A DNA stretch of 64,000 nucleotides from Thermomonas sp. XSG (GCF_014678725.1 NZ_CP061497.1:1690001-1754000); one strand, 5' to 3'. Positions 48,935 to 58,343 are shown, counted from the first letter of the stretch. The notes: generated from the sequence alone by a model not told the origin. Program-made: numbers and translations.

Positions 48935-49889
48935 GCCGGGCAACCAGCGCGTCGAGCAGCTGCATTCCAGCCGCGCCGGCGCGTGGCTGGAACATCATGG
49001 CTACAGCGTGGTCGCCAGCCTGGGCCGGCTGCTGCGCAAGCCGTGGGCCAGCCTGCTCACGATCGGGGTGATGGCGCTGGCGCTGGCGCTGCCGCTGGGC
49101 CTGTGGGTGGTGCTGGACAACGTGCAGCGGCTGGGCGGCCAGGTGCAGGCCGCGCGCGAGGTGACGGTGTTCCTGCAGCCGGGCCTCGACGCGGCGAAGG
49201 CGGAGGCGCTGGCCGACGTGCTGCGCGCGCGCAGCGACGTGGCCTCGGTCGAGCGGGTGGCGCCGGAGCAGGCGTTGGCGCAGCTGCGCCAGCGCGACGA
49301 CCTGGCCGCAGCCATCGATGCGCTGGGCGAAGACGTCGCACGCGCGGCGCTGCCGGAGGCGCTGCGGGTGATCCCGCGCGATGACGAACGTGCGCTGGTG
49401 CAGGCCGCGCAGGCGCTGCCGGAAACCGACCGGGTGCAGCACGACGCGCGCTGGCGCGAGCGCCTGCAGGCATGGCTGGGTTTCGGCGCGCGGGTGGTGC
49501 AGGTGCTGGCGGCGCTGCTGGGGCTGGGCGCGCTGCTGGTGGTCGGCAATACCGTGCGCCTGGACATCCAGTCGCGGCGGGAGGAAATCGGCGTGCTGCA
49601 ATTGCTCGGTGCCAGTGACGGTTTCGTGCGCCGTCCTTTCCTCTACCTCGGCGCCTGGTACGGGCTGGCCGCCGGCGCGCTTGCGCTGGGCATCCTGACC
49701 CTGGCATGGATGGCGCTGCAGGCGCCGCTGGCGGCGCTGGCCGCGCGCTATGGCAGCAGCTTCGCGCTGCAGGGCCTCGATCCGCTGGCCGCCGCCTGCG
49801 TGCTTGGCGGCGCCGGCCTGCTGGGTTGGTTCGGGGCCGGCCTGGTCACCGGGCACTATCTGCGGCAGGCCCGCCCACGGGAGCATTGA
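48927..49889 (+). CDS. ftsX: Cell-division membrane protein FtsX
   Basis: The 320-residue partner of FtsE has the expected four spans: one near residues 45-66 (WASLLTIGVMALALALPLGLWV), a periplasmic loop (~68-190, the part that contacts EnvC-like hydrolase activators), and three more at ~190-215, ~235-260 and ~285-310. The motif LQLLGASDGFVRRPFL is typical of FtsX. It overlaps ftsE by eight bases. Confidence 0.95.
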   Translation: MAKPGNQRVEQLHSSRAGAWLEHHGYSVVASLGRLLRKPWASLLTIGVMALALALPLGLWVVLDNVQRLGGQVQAAREVTVFLQPGLDAAKAEALADVLRARSDVASVERVAPEQALAQLRQRDDLAAAIDALGEDVARAALPEALRVIPRDDERALVQAAQALPETDRVQHDARWRERLQAWLGFGARVVQVLAALLGLGALLVVGNTVRLDIQSRREEIGVLQLLGASDGFVRRPFLYLGAWYGLAAGALALGILTLAWMALQAPLAALAARYGSSFALQGLDPLAAACVLGGAGLLGWFGAGLVTGHYLRQARPREH

Positions 49890-49890
49890 G

Positions 49891-50721
49891 ATGGCAGGCA
49901 AACAGGATCTGCGCCATGTGGTCAGCGACGCGCCGCGGGTGATGGTGGTCGATGGCAGCAAGCTGGTGCGCAAGCTGGTCGGCGACACCCTGCTGAAGGA
50001 ACTGCCGGGCGCGGAGGTGATCGGCTGTTCCGGGATCGCCGAGGCGCGCAAGGCGCTGGAAGCCGGCGCAGTCGACCTGGTCACCACCGCGCTGGTGCTG
50101 CCGGACGGCGACGGCCTGGCGCTGGCGCGCAGCGTACGCGAGGCGTCCGGACAGAGCTACGTGCCGGTGATCGTGATTTCCGGCAACGCCCAGGAGGCGC
50201 TGGAAACGCGCGCCTTCACCGAGGACATCACCGACTACTTCGACAAGTCGCTGGGCCAGACCGCGCTGGCCGCGTTCATCCGCGGCTACGTGCATCCGGC
50301 GCCGATCGAGGGCGCGCGGGTGCTGTACGTGGAGGACAGCCGGGTGGTGGCGGTGGCGACCAAGCGCATGCTGGAGCGCCACGGCATGCAGGTGCTGCAC
50401 GTGATCAGCGCGGAGGATGCGCTGGAGCACCTGCACAAGTTCTTCGGCCGCAAGGACGGCGACGTCGGCGCCGACCTGGTGCTCAGCGACGTGTACCTGA
50501 AGGGCGCGCTCAGCGGACGCGAACTGCTCAACCAGATCCGCGACGTCTTCCACTACGGCAAGCGACGCCTGCCGATGGTGATGATGACCGGCGACGACAA
50601 CCGCGACAACCAGGCCGCGCTGCTGCGCGACGGCGCCAACGACCTGGTGCTGAAGCCGATCGAGGAGCGCCTGCTGGTGACCAAGGTGCTGTTCCAGCTG
50701 CGGCTGTCGAAACTGGGCTGA
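49891..50721 (+). CDS. Two-receiver response regulator, first receiver inactive
   Basis: The 276-residue product is two CheY-like receiver domains in a row and nothing else. The second has the normal set: acid pair VEDS, phospho-acceptor Asp200 (DLVLSDVYLKG), Thr in MVMMTGDDN and Lys in DLVLKPIEE. The first has VVDGS instead of VVDDS and Ala67 where the aspartate should be (DLVTTALVLPDGDG), but keeps the lysine (YFDKS). So it cannot be phosphorylated there. It starts one base after the ftsX stop, which may link it to the division operon. No cognate kinase is nearby. Confidence 0.88.
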   Translation: MAGKQDLRHVVSDAPRVMVVDGSKLVRKLVGDTLLKELPGAEVIGCSGIAEARKALEAGAVDLVTTALVLPDGDGLALARSVREASGQSYVPVIVISGNAQEALETRAFTEDITDYFDKSLGQTALAAFIRGYVHPAPIEGARVLYVEDSRVVAVATKRMLERHGMQVLHVISAEDALEHLHKFFGRKDGDVGADLVLSDVYLKGALSGRELLNQIRDVFHYGKRRLPMVMMTGDDNRDNQAALLRDGANDLVLKPIEERLLVTKVLFQLRLSKLG

Positions 50722-50749
50722 GCGCGCGCCCGCCCACACTCACGCTTCC

Positions 50750-50825
50750 GTAGGAGCACCGCAGGGGCGCGAACGCTTTTGCGGGATCACGCAAAAAGCA
50801 TCGCGCCCCTGCGGTGCGCTCCTGC
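50750..50825. repeat. REP-like palindromic element
   Basis: Left arm gtaggagcaccgcaggggcg and right arm cgcccctgcggtgcgctcctg enclose an inner hairpin gcttttgcg...cgcaaaaagc. The gtaggagc start is typical of REP elements in pseudomonads and xanthomonads. It lies between two convergent genes and may end transcription from both sides. Confidence 0.87.
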
Positions 50826-50845
50826 AGGGGAGCGTCCGCCGGGCC

Positions 50846-53131
50846 TCACGGCTGCCAGCCGTAGCTCAGCTTCACGAACACGCTGCGGGTGTTGCCGAAC
50901 AGCTCGCGATGGTCGTCGTCCATGAACGCGCCGTAGGACGCGCCGGCGTACAGCGCGGTGCGCGGGTTGACCTTGTAGGAATAGACCAGCTGCGCGGCCC
51001 AGTCGCGCGCGCTTTCGTTTAACGCGTCGAGGTAGAGCGCCGGGTCGCGGTCCACCTTGCTGCCCTGCACGGTGATGCGCAGCCGCTGGCGCGGGTCGAA
51101 CTGCCAGCTGCCGCCCGCGTTCAGCACGCTGGCGGTGAATGCGGTGCCGCCGTCGCGGCGCATGCGCTGGTGGACAAGGTCCATGTCCAGCGCGATGCCG
51201 CGGCCGACATTGAGGTTGCCGGACAACTCGAGCATCGTGCGCCGGCCGGTGCGGTCCGCGGCCAGGTCCAGCATCTGCCCGACCTGCACGTAGGCGCCCA
51301 GCTGCAGCTTGCCGTTGGGGCGGAAGCTGGCGTTGACGTCGGCGTAGTGCTCGTCGAACAGCCGGCCCTCCCAGTACCGCGTACGGGTCAGGCCGTGCAG
51401 GCGCAGGCTGCTCTGCATCGGTCCCTGCGCGTTGACCTGCGCTTCCAGCTCGCGTTCCAGCAGCTGGCCGTCGAAGCGGTGGGTGATGTCGAAGTCCACG
51501 TAGGCATTGATGCGGTTGAACGCCTTGCCGTCGCGGAACCAGCTGTGGCCGGCGCCCAGCAGCGACTTGTCGTAGCCCACCTGGCCCATGAAGCCGAGAT
51601 CGGCGCGGAAGCCCGGGTCGATGTCCATATGCCAGGCGTCGAAGCTCCAGTTGCGGTTGCCGAACGAATACGCGGCGCGCCAGGCGTTGCCGGACGGGGT
51701 GGCATCGTCGCCCAACTCGTCCCTGTAGCCATCGACAATGGCGGCGGGATATTCCGACTGGCTGTGCAGGAACTGCGCGGTGGCGGTGTGGCTGCCCTGC
51801 TGCCAACGGGCGTCGACGCCGGCCACGTTGTTGCTGTAGTCGTCGCCCTGGCGGAAGGTGCCGATCGCGCCGACGCTGAAGTGGGTGTTGAAGTCGTAGC
51901 GGTAGCGCCCCACCGCCACGTTGGCCTGCTGGTCCAGCTGCTCGAAGCCCGAGCCCAGCACGCCCGGCACCAGCAGCAGGGTGGTGGCGTCGCGCGCCAC
52001 GATCGCGCCGTAGGCGCCGCTGCCGGTGCGGCCGGTCACGCGCAGGCCGAAATCGGGGTCGGCGATCTGGCGCGTATAGAGCACGTCGAACTGGCTGGTG
52101 AAGTAGTCCGCGCCCTCCAGGAAGAACGGCCGCTTCTCCTGGTAGAACAGCGCGAAGCTGTCGTTGAAGGCGAGCTGCAGCTGGTCGGTTTCGACCTGCG
52201 AGAAGTCCGGGTTGAGGGTGGCGTTGAGGGTCATCGCCGGCGACGGCGCCCAGCTCACGTCCACGCCGGGCTCGATGCTGGTGTCGCCGCTGCGCCAGCG
52301 TTCGCCGGCGTGGTCGCGGTCCTGCGTGGTGCCCACGGTCAGGGTCGGCACGATCTCCAGATTGCGGCCCTGCTGCGCACCGGCCAGGCCGTCGTACTTG
52401 CCCCACTGGCACTGGAAGCAGTTGGATTCGCGCGGCACCTGGTGGCTGGCCAGCTGGTGGCGCTTGTCGCGCGGCCAGTTGCGGAACAGCGAGATGCCCC
52501 AGCGCTGGTCGCCGCCGGCAGCCGGGAAGCGCAGGGTGGAAAACGGGATGCGCACCTCGACTTCGTAGCCGTCGTCGGTCAGCCGGCCGGCGCTGGCCCA
52601 CAGCCCGTCCCAGCTGGGATCCTCCTGGTTGTTGCTGTTGGTTTCGTCGCGGATCAGGTCGGCCTGCACGCCCAGCGGGTTGACGATCAATTCGTAGCCG
52701 CGGCGGTGGTCGTTGAAGGTGTCGAGGAACACGCCCACCCAGTCGTCGTTGAACGCGGCGTCGCGGTCACGCAGGTGGGCGCGGATGCGCGACGGGTCGG
52801 GGTCCTTCGCGTGGAAGGCCAGGTACAGCGCATCGGCGGTATAGCCCATCCGCACCGTGGTCTTCACCGGCGCGGGGGTGTTGTCGCCGGGCTGGATGTC
52901 GAAGGCGATCTCCTGCACCAGCGCCTCGCCCCACGCCGCCTCGTCCGGGTTGCCGTCGATGCTGATGTCGCCGCGCAGCAGCGGGATGCGGCCGCCGGGC
53001 ACGAACGGCGAACGCGACACGGCACCGGCGTCGTCCGCGGCAGGCGGGGTGGCGGCATGGGCGCCGGCGAACGGGGCGCACAGCAGCAGGGCGGTGGCCA
53101 GGGCGTGCGGCTTCAGGGCAAACGGCTTCAA
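50846..53131 (-). CDS. Outer-membrane beta-barrel protein with carbohydrate-binding-like domain (CBM9/DUF5916)
   Basis: The 761-residue product appears to start at TTG 53131 with ggagag six bases before it; no ATG or GTG lies nearby in frame. It opens with a signal peptide (ALATALLLCAPFAGAHA), then an N-terminal CBM9-like domain (~45-235, GDISIDGNPDEAAWGEA ... FHAKDPDPSRI ... DDWVGVFLDTF) and a long DUF5916 beta-barrel part (EKRPFFLEGADYF, NPDFSQVETD), ending SYGWQP. Such proteins are thought to sit in the outer membrane; no function is established. It is convergent with the response regulator and divergent from the M1 peptidase gene. Confidence 0.87.
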   Translation of the reverse strand: MKPFALKPHALATALLLCAPFAGAHAATPPAADDAGAVSRSPFVPGGRIPLLRGDISIDGNPDEAAWGEALVQEIAFDIQPGDNTPAPVKTTVRMGYTADALYLAFHAKDPDPSRIRAHLRDRDAAFNDDWVGVFLDTFNDHRRGYELIVNPLGVQADLIRDETNSNNQEDPSWDGLWASAGRLTDDGYEVEVRIPFSTLRFPAAGGDQRWGISLFRNWPRDKRHQLASHQVPRESNCFQCQWGKYDGLAGAQQGRNLEIVPTLTVGTTQDRDHAGERWRSGDTSIEPGVDVSWAPSPAMTLNATLNPDFSQVETDQLQLAFNDSFALFYQEKRPFFLEGADYFTSQFDVLYTRQIADPDFGLRVTGRTGSGAYGAIVARDATTLLLVPGVLGSGFEQLDQQANVAVGRYRYDFNTHFSVGAIGTFRQGDDYSNNVAGVDARWQQGSHTATAQFLHSQSEYPAAIVDGYRDELGDDATPSGNAWRAAYSFGNRNWSFDAWHMDIDPGFRADLGFMGQVGYDKSLLGAGHSWFRDGKAFNRINAYVDFDITHRFDGQLLERELEAQVNAQGPMQSSLRLHGLTRTRYWEGRLFDEHYADVNASFRPNGKLQLGAYVQVGQMLDLAADRTGRRTMLELSGNLNVGRGIALDMDLVHQRMRRDGGTAFTASVLNAGGSWQFDPRQRLRITVQGSKVDRDPALYLDALNESARDWAAQLVYSYKVNPRTALYAGASYGAFMDDDHRELFGNTRSVFVKLSYGWQP

Positions 53132-53326
53132 GCGGGCTCTCCATCGCGGATCGTCGATGACACTGGGATGCCGCACCGGTGCCCACGGTTGCCATGACTG
53201 ATGGCAGGGATGGCGATCGGCGGCGGGCGCGCAGTGTGGTCCATCCGCGCCGCAGCGCGGCCAGGCATGCGACGGATGCCTGCCGGCGGCGATAAACTCG
53301 GGTTTTTCCGCTACCGGGTCGTGACC

Positions 53327-55285
53327 ATGCGTCAGCTGCTTCTTTCCGTTTCCATCGCCGCCGCGCTGGGCCTGGTCGCCACCGGCTGCCAGCGCAACCA
53401 GAACCCCGCGCCCGCCGCTGCCGCGCCGGCCGCACCGGCCGCTGCCGCGGAGAAGATCGTGGACGAGCATTCCTACGCCCAGCCGGACAAGGTCCGCACC
53501 ACCGACCTGGCGCTGGACCTGGCCATCGACTTCGACAGCAAGACCATCGGCGGCACCGCCACCTACGCGCTGGACTGGGTGGACAAGTCCGCGACCCAGC
53601 TGGTGCTGGACACCCGCGACCTGACCATCGACAAGGCCGAAGGGCAGACTGCCGACGGCAAGTGGGAGCCGCTGAAGTTCGCGCTGTCGGACAAGGACAA
53701 GGTGCTGGGCAGCGCGCTGACCATCGAAACCCCGAACCGTCCGGCCAAGGTGCGCGTCACCTATGCCACCTCGCCCGAGGCCTCCGGCCTGCAGTGGCTG
53801 GCGCCGTCGATGACGGAAGGCAAGCAGACCCCGTTCATGTTCAGCCAGTCGCAGCAGATCCACGCGCGTTCGTGGGTGCCGCTGCAGGACACCCCGCAGA
53901 TCCGCTTCACCTACAGCGCCCACGTGAAGTCGCCGGCCGACGTGATGGTGCTGATGAGCGCCGACAACGACCCGAAGGCGGCGCGCGATGGCGACTACAG
54001 CTTCAAGATGCCGCAGAAGATCCCGTCCTACCTGCTCGCCATCGCCGCCGGCGACCTGGTGTTCAAGCCGATCGGCGAGCGCAGCGGCGTGTGGGCGGAG
54101 CCGGCGATGGTGGACAAGGCGGTGGCCGAGTTCGACGACACCGAGAAGATGATCGATGCCGCCGAAGGCCTGTACGGCCCGTACCGTTGGGGCCGCTACG
54201 ACCTGCTGGTGCTGCCGCCGTCGTTCCCGTACGGCGGCATGGAGAACCCGCGCCTGACCTTCGCCACCCCCACCGTGATCGTCGGCGACAAGTCGCTGGT
54301 CTCGCTGATCGCGCATGAGCTGGCGCACAGCTGGTCGGGCAACCTGGTCACCTTCGCCACCGACAAGGACAGCTGGCTCAACGAGGGCACCACCACCTAC
54401 GTGCAGAGCCGGATCACCGAGGCGCTGTACGGCCGCGACATGGCCGCGATGGAGGAGGTGATCGACCGCGACGAACTGAAGAACGAATTCAAGTCGCTCG
54501 ATCCCAAGCTGCAGCGCCTGTCGCTGAAGCCGGGCACGCTGGCCGACCCGGACGACCAGTCCAGCGCCACCGTCTACACCAAGGGCGCCTGGTTCCTGCA
54601 GTTCCTGGAAAAGCGCTTCGGCCGCGCGGTTTTCGATCCGTGGCTGAAGGGCTACTTCGACCATTTCGCCTTCCAGAGCATCACCACCAGCCAGTTCCGC
54701 GACTACCTGAAGGCCAACCTGATCGACAAGCACCCCAACGTGGTGACGATGCAGGAGGTCGACCAGTGGCTGTACGAGCCCGGCATCCCCGGCAACGCGC
54801 CGCAGGTGGAGTCCGGCAAGTTCAGCACGGTGAATGCCGCGCGGATCGCCTGGCAGGGCAGCGCCAAGCTGCCCGACAAGGCCATCACCGGCGCCTGGGG
54901 CACGCAGGAATGGGTGCATTTCCTCGAAGGCATGCCGGAGTCGCTGAAGGCCGAACAGCTGCAGCAGCTGGACGAGGCCTACCATTTCACCGGCACGCCC
55001 AATGGCGAGATCGCGATGCGCTGGTACCCGCTGGCTGAACGCAGCGGGTATGCGGCGGCGCGCGAGGAGATGGGCAAGTTCCTGGAGCGCGTCGGTCGCC
55101 GCAAGCTGATCCTGCCGGTCTACAAGGCGCTGGTGGCAACGCCGGGCGGGCTGGCCTTCGCCGAGCAGGTGTTCGCCAAGGCCAAGCCGGCCACCCACCC
55201 GATCACCGCGGGCTCGGTGGAGGCGATCATCGCCGAAGCCAAGGCGAAGGCGCCGGCGGCAGCGGCTGCTCCGGCAGCCCAGTGA
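53327..55285 (+). CDS. M1-family aminopeptidase lipoprotein (leukotriene-A4-hydrolase-like)
   Basis: The 652-residue zinc peptidase has a lipobox-type signal (LVATGCQ, cysteine near residue 20), an Ala/Pro linker, then an M1 fold. The substrate-binding GGMEN is in PYGGMENPRL, zinc ligands in HELAH (residues 330-334) and Glu353 (NEGTTTY), with the following tyrosine region. Size and a C-terminal helical domain fit the LTA4-hydrolase/aminopeptidase B group. The enzyme should act outside the inner membrane. It starts at ATG 53327, 42 codons after a non-conserved upstream open frame. Confidence 0.94.
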   Translation: MRQLLLSVSIAAALGLVATGCQRNQNPAPAAAAPAAPAAAAEKIVDEHSYAQPDKVRTTDLALDLAIDFDSKTIGGTATYALDWVDKSATQLVLDTRDLTIDKAEGQTADGKWEPLKFALSDKDKVLGSALTIETPNRPAKVRVTYATSPEASGLQWLAPSMTEGKQTPFMFSQSQQIHARSWVPLQDTPQIRFTYSAHVKSPADVMVLMSADNDPKAARDGDYSFKMPQKIPSYLLAIAAGDLVFKPIGERSGVWAEPAMVDKAVAEFDDTEKMIDAAEGLYGPYRWGRYDLLVLPPSFPYGGMENPRLTFATPTVIVGDKSLVSLIAHELAHSWSGNLVTFATDKDSWLNEGTTTYVQSRITEALYGRDMAAMEEVIDRDELKNEFKSLDPKLQRLSLKPGTLADPDDQSSATVYTKGAWFLQFLEKRFGRAVFDPWLKGYFDHFAFQSITTSQFRDYLKANLIDKHPNVVTMQEVDQWLYEPGIPGNAPQVESGKFSTVNAARIAWQGSAKLPDKAITGAWGTQEWVHFLEGMPESLKAEQLQQLDEAYHFTGTPNGEIAMRWYPLAERSGYAAAREEMGKFLERVGRRKLILPVYKALVATPGGLAFAEQVFAKAKPATHPITAGSVEAIIAEAKAKAPAAAAAPAAQ

Positions 55286-55332
55286 CCGCGCCGGGCGCGC
55301 CGGCCCGCGTGGCCGGCGCGCTCGCGTAGACG

Positions 55333-56283
55333 ATGGTCAAACCCTTCGTCCTGCCCTTGTTCCTGCTCGCGGTGCTGGTCGCCGCGATCATCCTGTGGCG
55401 CGATCCGTACCTGCTGGTGCGCGCGGAGTTCGCGCGCCAGCGTGTTGCCGCAGGACTGTCCGCGGGCACGGTTGAAGCCGCCGGCCATCGCTGGGCGTAC
55501 GCGTACCGCGAGGCCGACGATCCCGCCGCGCCCACCCTCGTCATGCTGCACGGCTATACCGGCAGCAAGGAGAACTGGTATCCGCTGGCGCGCGAACTGC
55601 GGGGTCGCTACCGGCTGCTGGTTCCCGACCTGCCGGGCTGGGGCGCGTCGGAGCGCAAGCCGGGCGTCGCCTATGGTTTTCCCGAACAGGCGGAACGCGT
55701 GGCGGCGTTCCTGCGCGTGGTCTCGTCTGATCGGCCGGTGGTGTTGCTGGGGCATTCGATGGGCGGCGGCATCGCCGCGCTGGTCGCCGCGCGGCATCCG
55801 GACACGGTGGCGAAAGTGGGGCTGCTCAACGCGGCCGGCGTGCGCTTCAAGGACAACCGCTTCGGCCTTGCCGTGCTGGCCGGCCGCAATCCGTTCGCGG
55901 TGGAGGATGCCGTGGGCCTGCAGCGCTACCTCGACACGGTGTTCTTCGACGCGGCCGCCAAGCCGTGGATCCCGTGGCCCGCCTCGACCGGGCTGATCGA
56001 AAAACGCCGCGCCGACGCCGCCTTCGAGCAGTCGGTGCTGGACCGCATCGGCCGCGGCGCCGACAGCCTGCTGCCGGGCGAAGAGGCCGCACGCATCCGC
56101 CAGCCGGCGCTGCTGCTGTGGTGCCGGCAGGATGCGGTGATCGACCCCAGCGCATTGGACCTGTACGCGGCGCGCATCCCGCAGGCGCGCCGGGTGCTGC
56201 TGGATGGCTGCGGCCACATGTCGCTGATGGAGCGCCCGCACGCGGTGGCCGAGGCCGTGGTTGAATGGATGCACGCACAGTGA
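55333..56283 (+). CDS. Alpha/beta hydrolase, membrane-anchored
   Basis: The 316-residue product begins with a hydrophobic anchor (PFVLPLFLLAVLVAAIILW), then an alpha/beta hydrolase domain: LHGYTGSKENW with the oxyanion hole, nucleophile elbow GHSMGGG, an acid in the DAVIDP region and the histidine in GCGHMSLMERP. The presence of the full triad supports esterase or lipase-like activity; the substrate is unknown. It follows the M1 peptidase gene after 47 bases. Confidence 0.88.
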   Translation: MVKPFVLPLFLLAVLVAAIILWRDPYLLVRAEFARQRVAAGLSAGTVEAAGHRWAYAYREADDPAAPTLVMLHGYTGSKENWYPLARELRGRYRLLVPDLPGWGASERKPGVAYGFPEQAERVAAFLRVVSSDRPVVLLGHSMGGGIAALVAARHPDTVAKVGLLNAAGVRFKDNRFGLAVLAGRNPFAVEDAVGLQRYLDTVFFDAAAKPWIPWPASTGLIEKRRADAAFEQSVLDRIGRGADSLLPGEEAARIRQPALLLWCRQDAVIDPSALDLYAARIPQARRVLLDGCGHMSLMERPHAVAEAVVEWMHAQ

Positions 56284-56314
56284 CGTGGACAGACGTACCG
56301 ATGGGAGCACGCCG

Positions 56315-57037
56315 ATGAAAATCCTGCCGCTGGTGGTTGCGCTGTGCCTGCTGCTGCCTGCCTGCAAGGGCGAGGACCCGGAGGCCGCCGCGCGCGCCGC
56401 CGCCGCGCAGGCGGAGGCGAAGGAACAGGCGGCAGTGGCGATGGAAAAGCAGTTCGAGGACGCGGTGGCCGCGCAGAACTGGCGGCTGGCCAAGGGCTAC
56501 GGCGAGGTCCTGCAGATCGACCACCCCACCAGCCAGGCCGCGGCGCGGGTCAAGCCCAGACTCGAGGACATCCGTGCCAAGGCCGAGGCCGAGGTGCTGC
56601 AGCAGCGGCTGGCGGCGCTGTGGAGCTACGGCGACGAGCCGGTCGGCAAGGACGGCCACCAGCTGTCGGCGTCGATCTATTCGCAGGAGCCGGTGGACAC
56701 CGACGGCGGCGGCGCGCACCCGGTGCGGCTGATCTTCCGCGACCACCCGGAATGGGGCCGCAGCGCCTACCTGGTGCTGGAGGCCGGCGACTTCGACTGC
56801 TACGGCGGCTGCAGGCTGAAGGTCGTCGCCGACGGCAAGACCCACACGCTGCCGGGCTCGCGGCCGAAGACCGACGAAGCCATCGCCATGTTCATCGAAG
56901 ACCACAAGGCGCTGTGGAAACTGGCGAAATCGGCCGGCCACCTGTCGATCGAATTCCCGACCAAGGCCGTCGGCAGGCGCACTGCCGAGTTCGAGGTCGG
57001 CGGCTTGGCGCCGGCGAAGCTGCCGAAGTGGAACTGA
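56315..57037 (+). CDS. Hypothetical lipoprotein with coiled-coil region
   Basis: The 240-residue product has a lipoprotein signal (LLLPAC, cysteine at ~17), an alanine/glutamate-rich helix (~20-50), a second helical stretch (DIRAKAEAEVLQQRL) and a C-terminal beta-rich domain with DFDCYGGCRLKVVADG, which may hold a disulfide, and KLAKSAGHLSIEFPTKA. I know no named family. Start ATG 56315 is taken because it begins the lipoprotein signal. Confidence 0.75.
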   Translation: MKILPLVVALCLLLPACKGEDPEAAARAAAAQAEAKEQAAVAMEKQFEDAVAAQNWRLAKGYGEVLQIDHPTSQAAARVKPRLEDIRAKAEAEVLQQRLAALWSYGDEPVGKDGHQLSASIYSQEPVDTDGGGAHPVRLIFRDHPEWGRSAYLVLEAGDFDCYGGCRLKVVADGKTHTLPGSRPKTDEAIAMFIEDHKALWKLAKSAGHLSIEFPTKAVGRRTAEFEVGGLAPAKLPKWN

Positions 57038-57041
57038 GCCG

Positions 57042-57305
57042 GTGGCCTTCGACATCGCCGTCATTGCGCTGGTCAGCGCGCTGGCGCTGGCCCTGCACGT
57101 GATCCTGTTCCTGCTGGTGCGGCGCTGGATGGACCGCGACCTGGCCCTGTCTTTCGCCGGGGCGGATGCCGACCGGCGCGCGTGGATGCTGGCCCGGCTG
57201 CGGCAGGCGAAGGCGCAGGGGGTGCGCCGGCGCGAGCTGCCGGCATGGCTGGAGCGTGCAGCGGCGGAATACCCCGCCGCCGCGACCAATCAGCCCAGCG
57301 CGTAG
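57042..57305 (+). CDS. Small membrane protein
   Basis: The 87-residue product starts at GTG 57042, four bases after the lipoprotein stop, has one hydrophobic segment (IAVIALVSALALALHVILFLL, the N-terminus) and a basic cytoplasmic tail with RRAWMLARLRQAKAQG. It ends 16 bases into the convergent kinase gene. It is probably co-transcribed with the lipoprotein. No family recognised. Confidence 0.62.
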   Translation: MAFDIAVIALVSALALALHVILFLLVRRWMDRDLALSFAGADADRRAWMLARLRQAKAQGVRRRELPAWLERAAAEYPAAATNQPSA

Positions 57306-58225
57306 CCGAACTGCTGGCGGAACTGCTCGGCGAATTCCTCGTAGTCGAAACGCTGGTTCTGGGTGCCGGGGTGCTCCACCTTGAGCGCGCCCATCAGGTT
57401 GCCCATGCGGCCGATGGTCATCCAGTCGTAGCCCTTCTCGATGCCGAAGATCAGGCCGGCGCGGAAGGCGTCGCCGCAGCCGGTGGGATCGGTGACGCGG
57501 CGCTCGTGCGCCGGCGGGATGCGGTGGGTGGTGCCGTCGGCGTGGATCTCGGCACCCTGCGGCCCGCGCGTGGTGATGTAGGCCTTCACCCTGGCGGCGA
57601 TGTCCTGCTCGCTCCAGCCGGTGCGCTCCTGCAACAGGTTGGACTCGTAGTCATTGACGGTGACGTAGTCGGCCAGCTCGATGAAGCGGCGCAGTTCCTC
57701 GCCGTTGAACAGCGGCATCGCCTGGCCGGGGTCGAAGATGAAGGGGATGCCGGCCTCGTGGAATTCCTTCGCGTTCTGCAGCATGCCCTCGTAGCCGTCG
57801 GGGCTGACGATGCCGATGGTCACGCCCGGCACGTCCTTCACGTGATTCTCGTAGCTGCGCATCATCGCGCCCGGATGGAAGGCGGTGATCTGGTTGTTGT
57901 CGTGGTCGGTGGTGATGAACGCCTGCGGGGTGAACAATTCGTCGATCACCTTGACGTGGTCCAGGGTGATGGCGTGCTCGCCGAACCATTCGCGGTACGG
58001 GCCGAAGTCCGCGCCCACCGTGGCCATCGGGATGGGGTCGCCACCCAGCAGCTTGAGGTTGTAGGCGATGTTGCCTGCGCAGCCGCCGAACTCGCGGCGC
58101 ATCCGCGGCACCAGGAAGGACACGTTGAGGATATGCACCTTGTCCGGCAGGATGTGGTTCTTGAACTGGTCGGGGAACACCATGATGGTGTCGTAAGCCA
58201 GGGAACCACAGATCAGGGCAGCCAT
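57290..58225 (-). CDS. PfkB-family carbohydrate/adenosine kinase
   Basis: The 311-residue product is a ribokinase-family enzyme. Seen: N-terminal ICGSLAYDTIMVF, GGCAGNIAYNLKLLGGDP (first PfkB signature), DPGQAMPLF, DYVTVNDYE and the anion-hole DPTGCGDAFRAG with the catalytic aspartate. The sequence resembles bacterial adenosine kinase-like sugar kinases often annotated as such in xanthomonads, but the substrate is not certain. It is divergent from mreB. Confidence 0.9.
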   Translation of the reverse strand: MAALICGSLAYDTIMVFPDQFKNHILPDKVHILNVSFLVPRMRREFGGCAGNIAYNLKLLGGDPIPMATVGADFGPYREWFGEHAITLDHVKVIDELFTPQAFITTDHDNNQITAFHPGAMMRSYENHVKDVPGVTIGIVSPDGYEGMLQNAKEFHEAGIPFIFDPGQAMPLFNGEELRRFIELADYVTVNDYESNLLQERTGWSEQDIAARVKAYITTRGPQGAEIHADGTTHRIPPAHERRVTDPTGCGDAFRAGLIFGIEKGYDWMTIGRMGNLMGALKVEHPGTQNQRFDYEEFAEQFRQQFGYALG

Positions 58226-58343
58226 CGGGAGTCTCGGAAAGCGGACGCAAGGCCGCCCATGATACCCGCCGTCCCGGCCGCGGGCACGCCGTGTGAATGG
58301 GTCCGGGACGTTGTTCCTTGCCGGCGGCGGGGGGCATTGCTAG

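Noticed and set aside
50846..55198. A 1450-codon minus-strand open frame covering the DUF5916 gene and the region opposite the M1 peptidase
   Set aside because: Only the part up to 53131 has a signal peptide and a family fold; the rest lies antisense to the clear M1 aminopeptidase and is compositionally a shadow.
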